The notes under the pieces are model-generated. The model saw nothing but the letters and a program-made list of their open reading frames with translations, was not told the DNA's origin and ran no database searches. From assembly GCF_013201035.1 (NCBI RefSeq), contig NZ_CP053707.1, positions 310,001-374,000 of the forward strand: DNA of 64,000 bases, given 5' to 3'. The DNA comes from Arthrobacter sp. NEB 688 (GTDB lineage Bacteria; Actinomycetota; Actinomycetes; Actinomycetales; Dermatophilaceae). Shown here one piece after another: positions 52,871 through 60,609 of the stretch (positions are counted from its first letter, which is position 1; each line of letters begins with the position of its first letter). The translations under genes were made by a program, and so were the position numbers.

Positions 52871-53830
52871 ATGAGCACCAGCACCCCGGCCGTCGAGATC
52901 CGCGGCCTGCGCAAGTCCTTCGAGGACCACGTCGTCCTCGCCGGCGTCGACCTCACCGTCGCGCCCGGGACCGTCCACGCCCTGCTCGGCCCCAACGGCG
53001 CCGGCAAGACGACGACGGTCAACATCCTCACGACCCTCCTCGCCCCGGACGGCGGCACCGTGGCGGTCCTCGGCCACGACGTCGAGCGCGAGCCCCGGCT
53101 CGTCCGCGCCTGCATCGGCCTCACCGGGCAGTTCGCCGCGCTCGACGACCTCCTGACGGCCCGGGAGAACCTCGTCCTCGTCGGGCGGCTGCACCACCTG
53201 CCCGCCGGGGAGGTGCGCCGGCGCTGCGCCGAGCTCCTCGAGCGCTTCGGGCTCGAGGACGTCGCCGACCAGCGGCCCTCGACCTTCTCGGGTGGGATGC
53301 GCCGCCGGCTCGACCTCGCGATGGGGCTCGTCGGGCGACCGAGCGTCCTCGTCCTCGACGAGCCGACGACGGGCCTGGACCCCCGCAGCCGGCGGGCGAC
53401 CTGGGACGTCGTGCGCGAGCTCGTGACCGAGCGCGTGACGGTCGTCCTGACCACGCAGTACCTCGAGGAGGCCGACCGCCTGGCCGACCACGTGTCGCTG
53501 CTCGACGGCGGGCGGGTCGTCGCGGCCGGCACCCCGGCCGAGCTCAAGCGCCGCGTCCCCGGCGGCCACGTGCGCCTGGGCGTGGCCGACCTCGACGCGC
53601 TCGACGCCGCCCGCCGGGCGGTCGGGGGCGAGCCCGACCCGGACGCCCTGGCCCTCGACGTGCCCGGCTCGGGCGACGTCCCGGCCCTGCGCGCCCTCCT
53701 CGACCGGCTCGACGAGGCCGGCGTCCGGGTCGACGACCTCGCCATCCGCACCCCCGACCTCGACGACGTCTTCCTGGCCCTCACCGGCCGCCCCACCCCC
53801 GACGACGCGGCCGAGGAGGCCCTGCGATGA
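52871..53830 (+). CDS. ABC exporter ATPase, DrrA-like
   Basis: A 319-residue ATPase of the daunorubicin-resistance (DrrA) type: Walker A GPNGAGKTT, signature FSGGMRRRLDLAMGL, Walker B VLVLDEPTTGLDP, H-loop TTQYLEEAD, and the DrrA C-terminal extension ending RTPDLDDVFLALTG. It energises the permease in the next gene, which it overlaps by 4 bp. Substrate is unknown (lipid or toxic amphiphile is usual). Confidence 0.9.
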   Translation: MSTSTPAVEIRGLRKSFEDHVVLAGVDLTVAPGTVHALLGPNGAGKTTTVNILTTLLAPDGGTVAVLGHDVEREPRLVRACIGLTGQFAALDDLLTARENLVLVGRLHHLPAGEVRRRCAELLERFGLEDVADQRPSTFSGGMRRRLDLAMGLVGRPSVLVLDEPTTGLDPRSRRATWDVVRELVTERVTVVLTTQYLEEADRLADHVSLLDGGRVVAAGTPAELKRRVPGGHVRLGVADLDALDAARRAVGGEPDPDALALDVPGSGDVPALRALLDRLDEAGVRVDDLAIRTPDLDDVFLALTGRPTPDDAAEEALR

Positions 53831-54645
53831 CCACCGCTGTCCCCACCGCCCCCACCCGCTCGCGCCCGTTCGCCGACGCGATGACCATGCTGGGTCGCCA
53901 GCTGCGGCACGCCCGCCGCTACCCCGAGCTGACGGTCATCGTCCTGCTCGTGCCGGTCGTCCTGCTCGTCCTGTTCGTCCTGGTCTTCGGCGGCACCCTC
54001 GGCGCGGGGCTCGGGCCGGCCGTCGCCGGTGGGCGGGGCGCCTACGCCGACTACGTCCTGCCGGGCATCCTCGTCATGACGGTCGCGTCCATCGCGCAGG
54101 GCACGTCGACGACGATGGCCATGGACACCACCCAGGGCATCATCGACCGGTTCCGGACGCTGTCCATCTCCCCGGGGGCCGTGCTCTCCGGGCACGTGCT
54201 GGCCGCCACGATCCAGTCGGTGGGGTCGATGGCCGTCGTGACCGGCGTGGGGCTCGCCGTCGGCTTCCGGCCGCGCGCCTCGGTCACCGACTGGCTGCTC
54301 GTGCTCGCTCTCCTCGCCGCGCTCTCCCTCGCGGTGTCGTGGCTCTCGGTCGCTCTCGGGCTCGCCTCGCGCACCGTCGAGAGCGCGAGCAACTACCCGA
54401 TGCCGCTCGTGCTCCTGCCCTTCCTCGGCAGCGGGTTCGTCCCGACCGGGTCGATGCCCGCCGGCCTCGCCTGGTTCGCCGAGCACCAGCCCTTCACCCC
54501 GGTCATGGACACCCTGCGCGGGCTCCTCCTCGGGACGGGGGTGGCGACCGGGACCGCGTGGCTCGCCGCCGGCTGGTGCGTCGTCATGGCCGTCGTCGGC
54601 TGGTGGCTCGCCCGCCGCCTCTACGCCCGACCGCGCCGGGCCTGA
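53827..54645 (+). CDS. ABC exporter permease, DrrB/ABC-2 type
   Basis: A 272-residue ABC-2 membrane protein with six helices; the RYPELTVIVLLVPVVLLVLF start, GIIDRFRTLSISPGAVLSG amphipathic loop and FGSGFVP-like turn (FLGSGFVPTGSMPAGLAWFAEHQPFTP) are typical. It is the last gene of the RHH operon. Confidence 0.9.
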   Translation: MTTAVPTAPTRSRPFADAMTMLGRQLRHARRYPELTVIVLLVPVVLLVLFVLVFGGTLGAGLGPAVAGGRGAYADYVLPGILVMTVASIAQGTSTTMAMDTTQGIIDRFRTLSISPGAVLSGHVLAATIQSVGSMAVVTGVGLAVGFRPRASVTDWLLVLALLAALSLAVSWLSVALGLASRTVESASNYPMPLVLLPFLGSGFVPTGSMPAGLAWFAEHQPFTPVMDTLRGLLLGTGVATGTAWLAAGWCVVMAVVGWWLARRLYARPRRA

Positions 54646-54779
54646 CGCACCTGGCGGGGCCGGCCGGCCGCCGCGACACGAGCAGAAACCCGAGACCGGC
54701 CGGCCCGTGGCTCGCTACGGTGGGCCGGGGTCGATGTCCGGGTCACCCCTGATGTGCGGGCAGGGGGAGGCACGCCACG

Positions 54780-55940
54780 GTGGTCACCATGACGAGGATG
54801 TGGGGTCCGGGGCTGCGGCTGGCCCTCGGTGCGGCGGCCGCCGCCACCGTGCTCGCCGTCGCGCTGCCGCGGGTCGTCGGCACCTCGTGGCGGCCCATCG
54901 CCGAGGCGCTGACCCACCCGAGCGCCGTCCAGCTCGGGCTGCTCGCGGCCCTCTGGCTCCTGGGCCTCTGGGTGCACACGCCGGCCCTGACGGCCGCGCT
55001 CCCCGGGCTGAGCCACCGCCGGGCGCTCCTGCTCAACCTGTCCGGCTCGTGCGTCTCGAACCTCCTGCCGCTCGGCGGGGCGGCCGGCACGGTCGTCAAC
55101 TGGCGGATGGCCCGCGGCTGGGGCTTCGGCTCGGCCGCGTTCGGCCGCTGGGCCCTCGTGACCAACCTCGTCGACACCGCCGTCAAGCTGCTCCTGCCGG
55201 GGGTCGTCCTCTGCTGGTTCGCGCTCGCCGGCGACCGGGGGACGGCGCGGCTGGCGGTGCCCGGCGCGCTCGGCCTCGCGCTGCTGCTCGTGCTCCTCAC
55301 CGGGGTCGTGCTCCTCGGGCGCGACGACCGCGCCGTGCGCCGGGCCGGCGGCGCCCTCGACCGGCTCGCCGCCCGGCACCGCCGCGTGCCCTCGGCCCCC
55401 GAGGGCTGGGGGGAGCGCGGCGCCCGCTTCCGCGCCGAGAGCGCCGACCTCGTCCGGCGCGGCTGGCACCGGATGCTCGGCGCCAAGATCCTCTACGCGC
55501 TCTTCCAGGCCCTCCTCCTGTGGGCCTGTCTCGTCGTCGTCGGCGCCCCCTCGGCCCCGCTGCTCGTCGCCTCGGCCTTCGTCGTCGAGCGCCTGCTCTC
55601 GATGCTCGTCCTCACGCCGGGCGCGACCGGGGTCGTCGAGGTCGGGATGGCCGGTGCCCTCACGGCGCTCGGCACCCCCGCGGCACCGGCCGCCGCCGGC
55701 GTCCTGCTCTACCGGGCGTTCGTCGTCGGGATGGAGGTGCCGGTCGGCGGGCTGGCCCTCGGCGGCTGGTGGCTCGCCCACCGGCGCGCGGTTCGACGCG
55801 TCCGCGGTGCGGTCGCCCTGCACCCCGCGCCGGTCCCGGAGGTGCTCGGGGCGCATGATGCGGGGAGCATCCCGACCGAAGGAGCACCTCGATGGAGTAC
55901 ACCCGCCTCGGCAGCACCGGGCTCACCGTCAGCCGGCTAG
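54780..55940 (+). CDS. Lysylphosphatidylglycerol-synthase-TM-like (UPF0104) membrane protein
   Basis: A 386-residue flippase-like protein with about eight membrane helices in the MprF N-domain fold: NLSGSCVSNLLPLGGAAGTVVNWRMAR, RWALVTNLVDTAVKLLLPG and ERLLSMLVLTPGATGVVEVGM. No synthase domain is attached, so it may only move lipids. GTG 54780 has GGGGGAGG 9 nt before it. The last 49 bp overlap the aldo/keto reductase gene in another frame, which explains a non-family C-terminal tail. Confidence 0.8.
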   Translation: MVTMTRMWGPGLRLALGAAAAATVLAVALPRVVGTSWRPIAEALTHPSAVQLGLLAALWLLGLWVHTPALTAALPGLSHRRALLLNLSGSCVSNLLPLGGAAGTVVNWRMARGWGFGSAAFGRWALVTNLVDTAVKLLLPGVVLCWFALAGDRGTARLAVPGALGLALLLVLLTGVVLLGRDDRAVRRAGGALDRLAARHRRVPSAPEGWGERGARFRAESADLVRRGWHRMLGAKILYALFQALLLWACLVVVGAPSAPLLVASAFVVERLLSMLVLTPGATGVVEVGMAGALTALGTPAAPAAAGVLLYRAFVVGMEVPVGGLALGGWWLAHRRAVRRVRGAVALHPAPVPEVLGAHDAGSIPTEGAPRWSTPASAAPGSPSAG

Positions 55941-56860
55941 CGCTCGGCTGCATGAGCTACGCCGACGGCTCGCGCGGCTACCACCCGTGGGCCCTCGACG
56001 AGGAGGCGTCCGGGGCGTACTTCCGGCAGGCCGTCGAGCTCGGCATCACCTTCTGGGACACCGCGAACGTCTACAGCGGCGGGACGTCCGAGGAGTTCGT
56101 CGGGCGGGCCATCAGGACCTACAGCCGGCGCGAGGACGTCGTGCTCGCGACGAAGGTCCACGGGCGGATGCACGACGGGCCGGGCGGGAGCGGGCTGTCG
56201 CGCACGGCGATCCTCGAGCAGGTCGACGCCTCGTTGCGTCGCCTGCAGACCGACCACGTCGACCTCTACCAGATCCACCGCTTCGACCCCGAGGTCCCCG
56301 TCGAGGAGACGATGGAGGCCCTGCACGACGTCGTGCGTGCCGGCAAGGCGCGCTACATCGGCGCCTCCTCGATGTGGGCCTGGCAGCTCGCGACGATGCA
56401 GCACGCGGCCGACCTCGGCGGCTGGACCCGCTTCGTGACGATGCAGGACCAGTACAGCCTCCTCATGCGCGAGGAGGAGCAGGAGATGTTCCCCCTGCTC
56501 GAGCACCAGGGCCTCGGCGCGCTGCCGTGGAGCCCGCTCGCCCGTGGGCGGCTCGCCCGGCCGTGGGGCGAGCAGACCGGCCGCTCCGACACCGACGAGT
56601 TCGGCAAGCGCCTCTACCAGGACGGCGACGGCGAGATCGTCGGCGCCGTCGAGGCGGTGGCGCGCGACCGAGGCGTCGCGATGTCGACCGTCGCGCTGGC
56701 GTGGGTGCTGCGCAACCCGGTCGTCACCGCCCCCATCGTCGGCGCGACGAAGCCGCACCACCTGCCGGACGCCGTGGCCGCGCTGGACCTCGACCTGACC
56801 GACGACGAGGTGGCCGCGCTCGAGCGCGCCTACACCCCGAGGCGCCCGACGGGCTTCTGA
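55892..56860 (+). CDS. Aldo/keto reductase
   Basis: A 322-residue (beta/alpha)8 NADPH reductase. The catalytic tetrad is visible: Asp in FWDTANVYSGG with Tyr of the same segment, Lys in LATKVHG and His in YQIHRFDP. The C-terminal ALAWVLRNPVVTAPIVGATKPHHL binds the cofactor phosphate. GAAGGAG precedes ATG 55892. YakC/general-stress type by pattern; substrate unknown. Confidence 0.9.
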   Translation: MEYTRLGSTGLTVSRLALGCMSYADGSRGYHPWALDEEASGAYFRQAVELGITFWDTANVYSGGTSEEFVGRAIRTYSRREDVVLATKVHGRMHDGPGGSGLSRTAILEQVDASLRRLQTDHVDLYQIHRFDPEVPVEETMEALHDVVRAGKARYIGASSMWAWQLATMQHAADLGGWTRFVTMQDQYSLLMREEEQEMFPLLEHQGLGALPWSPLARGRLARPWGEQTGRSDTDEFGKRLYQDGDGEIVGAVEAVARDRGVAMSTVALAWVLRNPVVTAPIVGATKPHHLPDAVAALDLDLTDDEVAALERAYTPRRPTGF

Positions 56861-56872
56861 CCGCTGCCGGGG

Positions 56873-57757
56873 TCAGGCCTCGGGGACCGGTGCCGCACAG
56901 GCCTCCCGGATGCGCGCCGCCACCATCCGCATCGTCAGGCGGGCGCGCACCGGGTCGCCGGTGAGGAAGTAGTGGTCGGCGCCCGGGGTGACGTCGTGCA
57001 GGACGTCGACGCCGGCGGCCCGCAGGCGCGCGGCGTACCGGTCTCCCTCGGGCCGGAGGGCGTCGCGCTCGCCGGTGAGGACGACCGTCGGCGGCAGACC
57101 GGACAGGTCGGGCGCGAACAACGGTGAGGCGTAGGCCTCGCCGCGCCGCTCGGCGTCCGGGAAGTAGACCCTCCGGACGAGGCGGCGCAGGGCCGGGTCG
57201 ACCATCCCGGGACGGTCCTCGACCTCGGAGGCGAGGTCGAGCGAGGGGACCCCGAGCACCTGGAGGACCGGTGCGCAGGAGCCGGAGTCGCGCGCCATGA
57301 GGCAGACGGCCGCGGCCACCTGCCCGCCGGCGCTGAAGCCGCTGACGACGACGCGGGTGCCGTCGAGCCCGTGCTCGCGCCCCGCCGCCGCGAGGCGGGC
57401 GACGACGTCGTGCCCCTCCTCCTGGCCGACGGGGTAGCGCGCCTGCGGGCCGACAGACCAGTCGACGTTCGCCACGGCCACCCCGGCGGTCGCGGCGAGG
57501 TAGCGGCACCACCAGTCGTCCATCTCGGGGTAGCGCATGACGAACGCGCCGCCGTGGAAGTGGACGACGACCGGGGGCCGCTCGACGCCCGGCGGGCGGT
57601 ACAGGTCGACGCGGACCGTCCCGTGGCGCGTCGGGACGCGGAGCCGCTGCGGGGCGGGCAGGTCGCTGCCCGCGAACCGCAGCGGCTCGCCGTAGCGCAC
57701 GGTGAAGCGCGCCGAGGCCTGCATCGCGAGCGCGCGGACGTCGTCGAGGAGGGTCAC
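56873..57757 (-). CDS. Alpha/beta hydrolase, hormone-sensitive-lipase family
   Basis: A 294-residue esterase with the HSL oxyanion motif HFHGGAF, nucleophile Ser in GFSAGG, Asp in GERDAL and His in GADHYF. GTG 57757 is taken as start; no strong ribosome site is visible. It converges on the aldo/keto reductase gene and lies 83 bp after the aldolase-like gene. Substrate not known. Confidence 0.85.
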   Translation of the reverse strand: MTLLDDVRALAMQASARFTVRYGEPLRFAGSDLPAPQRLRVPTRHGTVRVDLYRPPGVERPPVVVHFHGGAFVMRYPEMDDWWCRYLAATAGVAVANVDWSVGPQARYPVGQEEGHDVVARLAAAGREHGLDGTRVVVSGFSAGGQVAAAVCLMARDSGSCAPVLQVLGVPSLDLASEVEDRPGMVDPALRRLVRRVYFPDAERRGEAYASPLFAPDLSGLPPTVVLTGERDALRPEGDRYAARLRAAGVDVLHDVTPGADHYFLTGDPVRARLTMRMVAARIREACAAPVPEA

Positions 57758-57840
57758 GGGCGGGGTTCGTCGCGCGCCGGGCCGGCGGATGGACGCCGCC
57801 GTCAGTGGGCAGCCGCCACCCGCGCGGGACGGCGGCGAGG

Positions 57841-58572
57841 TCAGGTGCCGCCGGCGCCGAGCTCGTCGAGGACCGCCCGCGCGCCGGCGGCCACCAGGCC
57901 GGCGTCGGTCGTCACGGCGAGGAACCCGATGCCGTGGGCGCGCAGCCGGGCGGCGACCGCCGGCGTGCCGGCGAAGGCGCCGACGAGGATGCCCTGGCGT
58001 CCGGCCGCAGCGACGACGCGGGCCAGCGGGCCGTCCGGGGAGTCGTCGTCGAGGAGGGCGTCGACGCTCGTGCCGAGCGCGAGGGCGAGGTCGAGCGGGC
58101 CGACGAACAGGCCGTCGACGCCGGGGGTGCCCGCGATCGCCTCGACCTCGTCGAGCGCGCCGACGGTCTCGACCATGACCCAGCAGCGCACCAGCTCGTT
58201 GGCCGTCCCGGTGTCCGGGGCATCGGCTCCCCACATCGGGGACCACGGGCCCCAGCTGCGCTCGCCCAGCGGCGGGTAGCGCGCGGCGAGCGCCGCCCGC
58301 TCGGCATCGGCGGCGCCGGTGACCGAGGGGACGACGACCCCGTGGGCGCCGGCGTCGAGCGCGACGCCGATCCACGCGGCGTCGACGGCCGGGACGCGGA
58401 CGAGGAACGGGCGGTGGGCCGCCGTGAGGGCCCGGCCGGCGGCGTGCAGGGCGGCCCGGTCGAGGGCGCCGTGCTGCGCGTCGAGGGCCAGCCAGTCGAA
58501 CCCGCTCCCCGCGAGCCGCAGCAGCAGGTCGGTGTCGGCCGTCATCGTCCAGATGCCGCGTGAGTCCTCCAT
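57841..58572 (-). CDS. HpcH/HpaI-type aldolase/citrate lyase family protein
   Basis: A 243-residue class II (metal-dependent) aldolase barrel: FDWLALDAQHG near the N-terminus, then LVRVP, AHGVVVPSV, VMVETVGALDEVEAIA with the metal-binding Glu, and DGLFVGPLDLALALG. It would cleave 2-keto-hydroxy acids to pyruvate and an aldehyde. ATG 58572 gives a start (RGIWTMTADTDLLLRLAGSG) aligned with the family. Confidence 0.85.
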   Translation of the reverse strand: MEDSRGIWTMTADTDLLLRLAGSGFDWLALDAQHGALDRAALHAAGRALTAAHRPFLVRVPAVDAAWIGVALDAGAHGVVVPSVTGAADAERAALAARYPPLGERSWGPWSPMWGADAPDTGTANELVRCWVMVETVGALDEVEAIAGTPGVDGLFVGPLDLALALGTSVDALLDDDSPDGPLARVVAAAGRQGILVGAFAGTPAVAARLRAHGIGFLAVTTDAGLVAAGARAVLDELGAGGT

Positions 58573-58609
58573 CCCGGCATCGTGTCACCGCGACGCGCCG
58601 TCACGTCGC

Positions 58610-59755
58610 TCAGATCCAGCCGCGCCGCCGGAAGATCCGGTGCAGCACGAGGCTGACGACGCCCATCGCGACGACCGCCAAGGGGTAACCGAAGCGCCAG
58701 TGCAGCTCGGGCATCACCTCGAAGTTCATCCCGTAGACCGTGCCGACGAGGGTCGGCGCGAAGAGGATCGCCGCCCAGGCCGAGATCTTCTTGACCTCCT
58801 CGTTCTGCGCGTTGCTCGCCTCCGCGAGGACGCGCATCTCCTCGTTCTGGGCCTGCGCGACGAGCGTGGCGTTGACGGTGAGGATGTCGCGCAGGAGGTG
58901 GCGGAACCCGTCGACCTGCTCGATGACCTGGGTCAGGTGGTCCTCGACGTCGCGCAGGTAGCGACGCAGCTCCTCGTCCGTGCCGTACTTCTCGAAGCCC
59001 GTGGCGAGGGCGCGGATGACCGCCCCGAGCGGCCGCGTCGCGCGCTCGAACTCGATGACCTCCCGGGTCAGCTCGTAGATGCGTCGCGAGACACCCGGGT
59101 CGCCGCGGAACACCTCGACCTCGATCTCGTCGATGTCGTTGCGCAGCCCGGCCACGACCGGTCCGTACCCGTCGACGACGCGGTCGAGGATGGCGTAGAG
59201 GACGGCCTCGGGGCCGAGCGAGAGCAGGTCGGGGTTGCTCTCGAGCCGGCGCCGCACGGCGGCGAGGTCCGGGGCCTCGCTGTGGCGCACCGTGACGACG
59301 GCGTCCGGGGCGACGAAGACGTGCAGCTCGCCGAACTCCACCTCCTCCTCGTCGTCGAGGTAGCGGGCGGCACGCAGCACGACGAACAGGGTCTCGCCGT
59401 ACCGCTCGAGCTTGGGCCGCTGGTGGGCGACGATGGCGTCCTCGACGGCCAGCTCGTGCAGGTCGAACTCACGTGCCAGCGAGCCGATCTCGGCCTGGGT
59501 CGGCCGGTAGAGACCGATCCAGGCGAGGGCGTCGTCCGTCGTGTGGAGCTGCCGGTAGGTCTCGGCGAGGGTCCGCGGGGACGCCACACGGTCGCCGCCG
59601 ACGTAGAGCGCGCTGTCGACGACGCTGGTCGGCTCGGCATCGCCGGGTCGCTCGACCGGGCGCTCGGGATCGAGGGGAGCGGGCGGCCACGTCGCGGCCG
59701 GGCGCAGGATGCGGCCGGCGAAGGAGCGCAGGGGCTGGAGCGTACGGTCGGACAC
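58610..59755 (-). CDS. corA: CorA-family magnesium/cobalt channel
   Basis: A 381-residue CorA protein: a long cytoplasmic domain, stalk helix, and two C-terminal membrane helices with the selectivity motif GMN in VGTVYGMNFEVMPEL between them. It forms a pentameric Mg2+ (Co2+) channel. GTG 59755 has GAGGTG 4 nt upstream; the very long open frame above it is non-coding shadow. A short proline-rich ORF with its own strong ribosome site precedes it by 32 bp and may control expression. Confidence 0.9.
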   Translation of the reverse strand: MSDRTLQPLRSFAGRILRPAATWPPAPLDPERPVERPGDAEPTSVVDSALYVGGDRVASPRTLAETYRQLHTTDDALAWIGLYRPTQAEIGSLAREFDLHELAVEDAIVAHQRPKLERYGETLFVVLRAARYLDDEEEVEFGELHVFVAPDAVVTVRHSEAPDLAAVRRRLESNPDLLSLGPEAVLYAILDRVVDGYGPVVAGLRNDIDEIEVEVFRGDPGVSRRIYELTREVIEFERATRPLGAVIRALATGFEKYGTDEELRRYLRDVEDHLTQVIEQVDGFRHLLRDILTVNATLVAQAQNEEMRVLAEASNAQNEEVKKISAWAAILFAPTLVGTVYGMNFEVMPELHWRFGYPLAVVAMGVVSLVLHRIFRRRGWI

Positions 59756-59787
59756 GGGGCACCTCGGAGGGCACGGGGGCGCCCGCG

Positions 59788-59841
59788 TCAGGCCACGGGC
59801 TCCCGGGGTGGGCGGGGATCGGCATGACCGCTCGGACTCAT
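59788..59841 (-). CDS. Putative corA leader peptide, proline-rich
   Basis: ATG 59841 with a strong GGGAGG ribosome site (7-nt spacing) opens a 17-codon frame, MSPSGHADPRPPREPVA, ending in TGA 32 nt before corA. Five prolines and two acidic residues in seventeen recall leader peptides that sense low Mg2+ through ribosome stalling or destabilisation (mgtL; corL before Salmonella corA). The location before a magnesium channel makes this meaningful rather than random. Expression is not proven. Confidence 0.55.
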   Translation of the reverse strand: MSPSGHADPRPPREPVA

Positions 59842-60104
59842 GCGACCACCTCCCGCTGCTCGGCCACCCGTGGTGGCGACGACGACGGGCACCATCCCGT
59901 CCGCGCAGGAGGCTACCCGGTCGACCCCTGCGGGCCCACTCCTTGACGAGTCCTTGACGCCCGGTCGGTCGGGCCCGACGCCGGCGGCGTGACCTCCCTC
60001 CCGAACATCCCTCCGGGCGCATGCCCGGTGGGAGGATCGAGGTGGCGGGGGCGCGCGCCCCGTCGGCGCGGCTCTCCGACGCCACCGCCGGCAGGAGCAG
60101 CGCC
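59842..60104. other. Divergent region between corA leader and 60,105 gene
   Basis: Contains the corA leader ribosome site at its left edge and the AGGAG of the rightward gene at its right edge. I looked for an M-box (magnesium) riboswitch and do not see its conserved segments. No other gene is supported. Confidence 0.4.
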
Positions 60105-60566
60105 ATGTCAGCAGTCGTCCGGTCGTCGACGCGACGTCCCGGGGACCATCGCCTGCCGCCCAGAGCCGTCTCGGTCGCGGGTGTCGCCGTCGGCCTCGGC
60201 CTGCTCTTCCTCGTGCAGGTGCGGCCCGGCTGGCGGGCGCTCACCGTGCTCACCCCGGCGGCCGCCGAGGTCGTGCCGTTCGTCGTCGCGGCGCTCTGGA
60301 CGGGGGTCCTCGCCGAGGCGGTCGCCCTCGTCGTCCGGACGACGTGGTGGCGCACCGTCGCCGGGCTCGTGACCTCGGCCGTCGGGCTGGCGGCGGCCGT
60401 CGCCGCGTGGGACGTCTTCCCCGTCGTGGCGGGCAGCCCGTGGCGGACGAGCCTGCGCGCCGTCCTCGTCGTCGCGGTCGTCTCCGGTGTGGTGGGGGTC
60501 GTGTCCTCGCTCCTGGGCCCGCTCGGGGGCCGGCCCACCGACACCGGTGGTGGCCGCCGGCGCTGA
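60105..60566 (+). CDS. Small integral membrane protein of unknown function
   Basis: A 153-residue protein with four membrane helices at about 24-38, 53-75, 82-102 and 118-138 and a basic start and end. AGGAG stands 7 nt before ATG 60105; the frame is open from 60021 without a ribosome site. No family recognised. It is divergent from corA and convergent to ligB. Confidence 0.65.
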   Translation: MSAVVRSSTRRPGDHRLPPRAVSVAGVAVGLGLLFLVQVRPGWRALTVLTPAAAEVVPFVVAALWTGVLAEAVALVVRTTWWRTVAGLVTSAVGLAAAVAAWDVFPVVAGSPWRTSLRAVLVVAVVSGVVGVVSSLLGPLGGRPTDTGGGRRR

Positions 60567-60609
60567 GCCCGGGCCGTGGGTCGGCGGCGTCGACCGCCGG
60601 CCCGTCGGC

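Noticed and set aside
59756-60020. M-box (magnesium) riboswitch before corA
   Set aside because: The conserved M-box segments are not found on the minus strand; the proline-rich leader ORF explains the region better.
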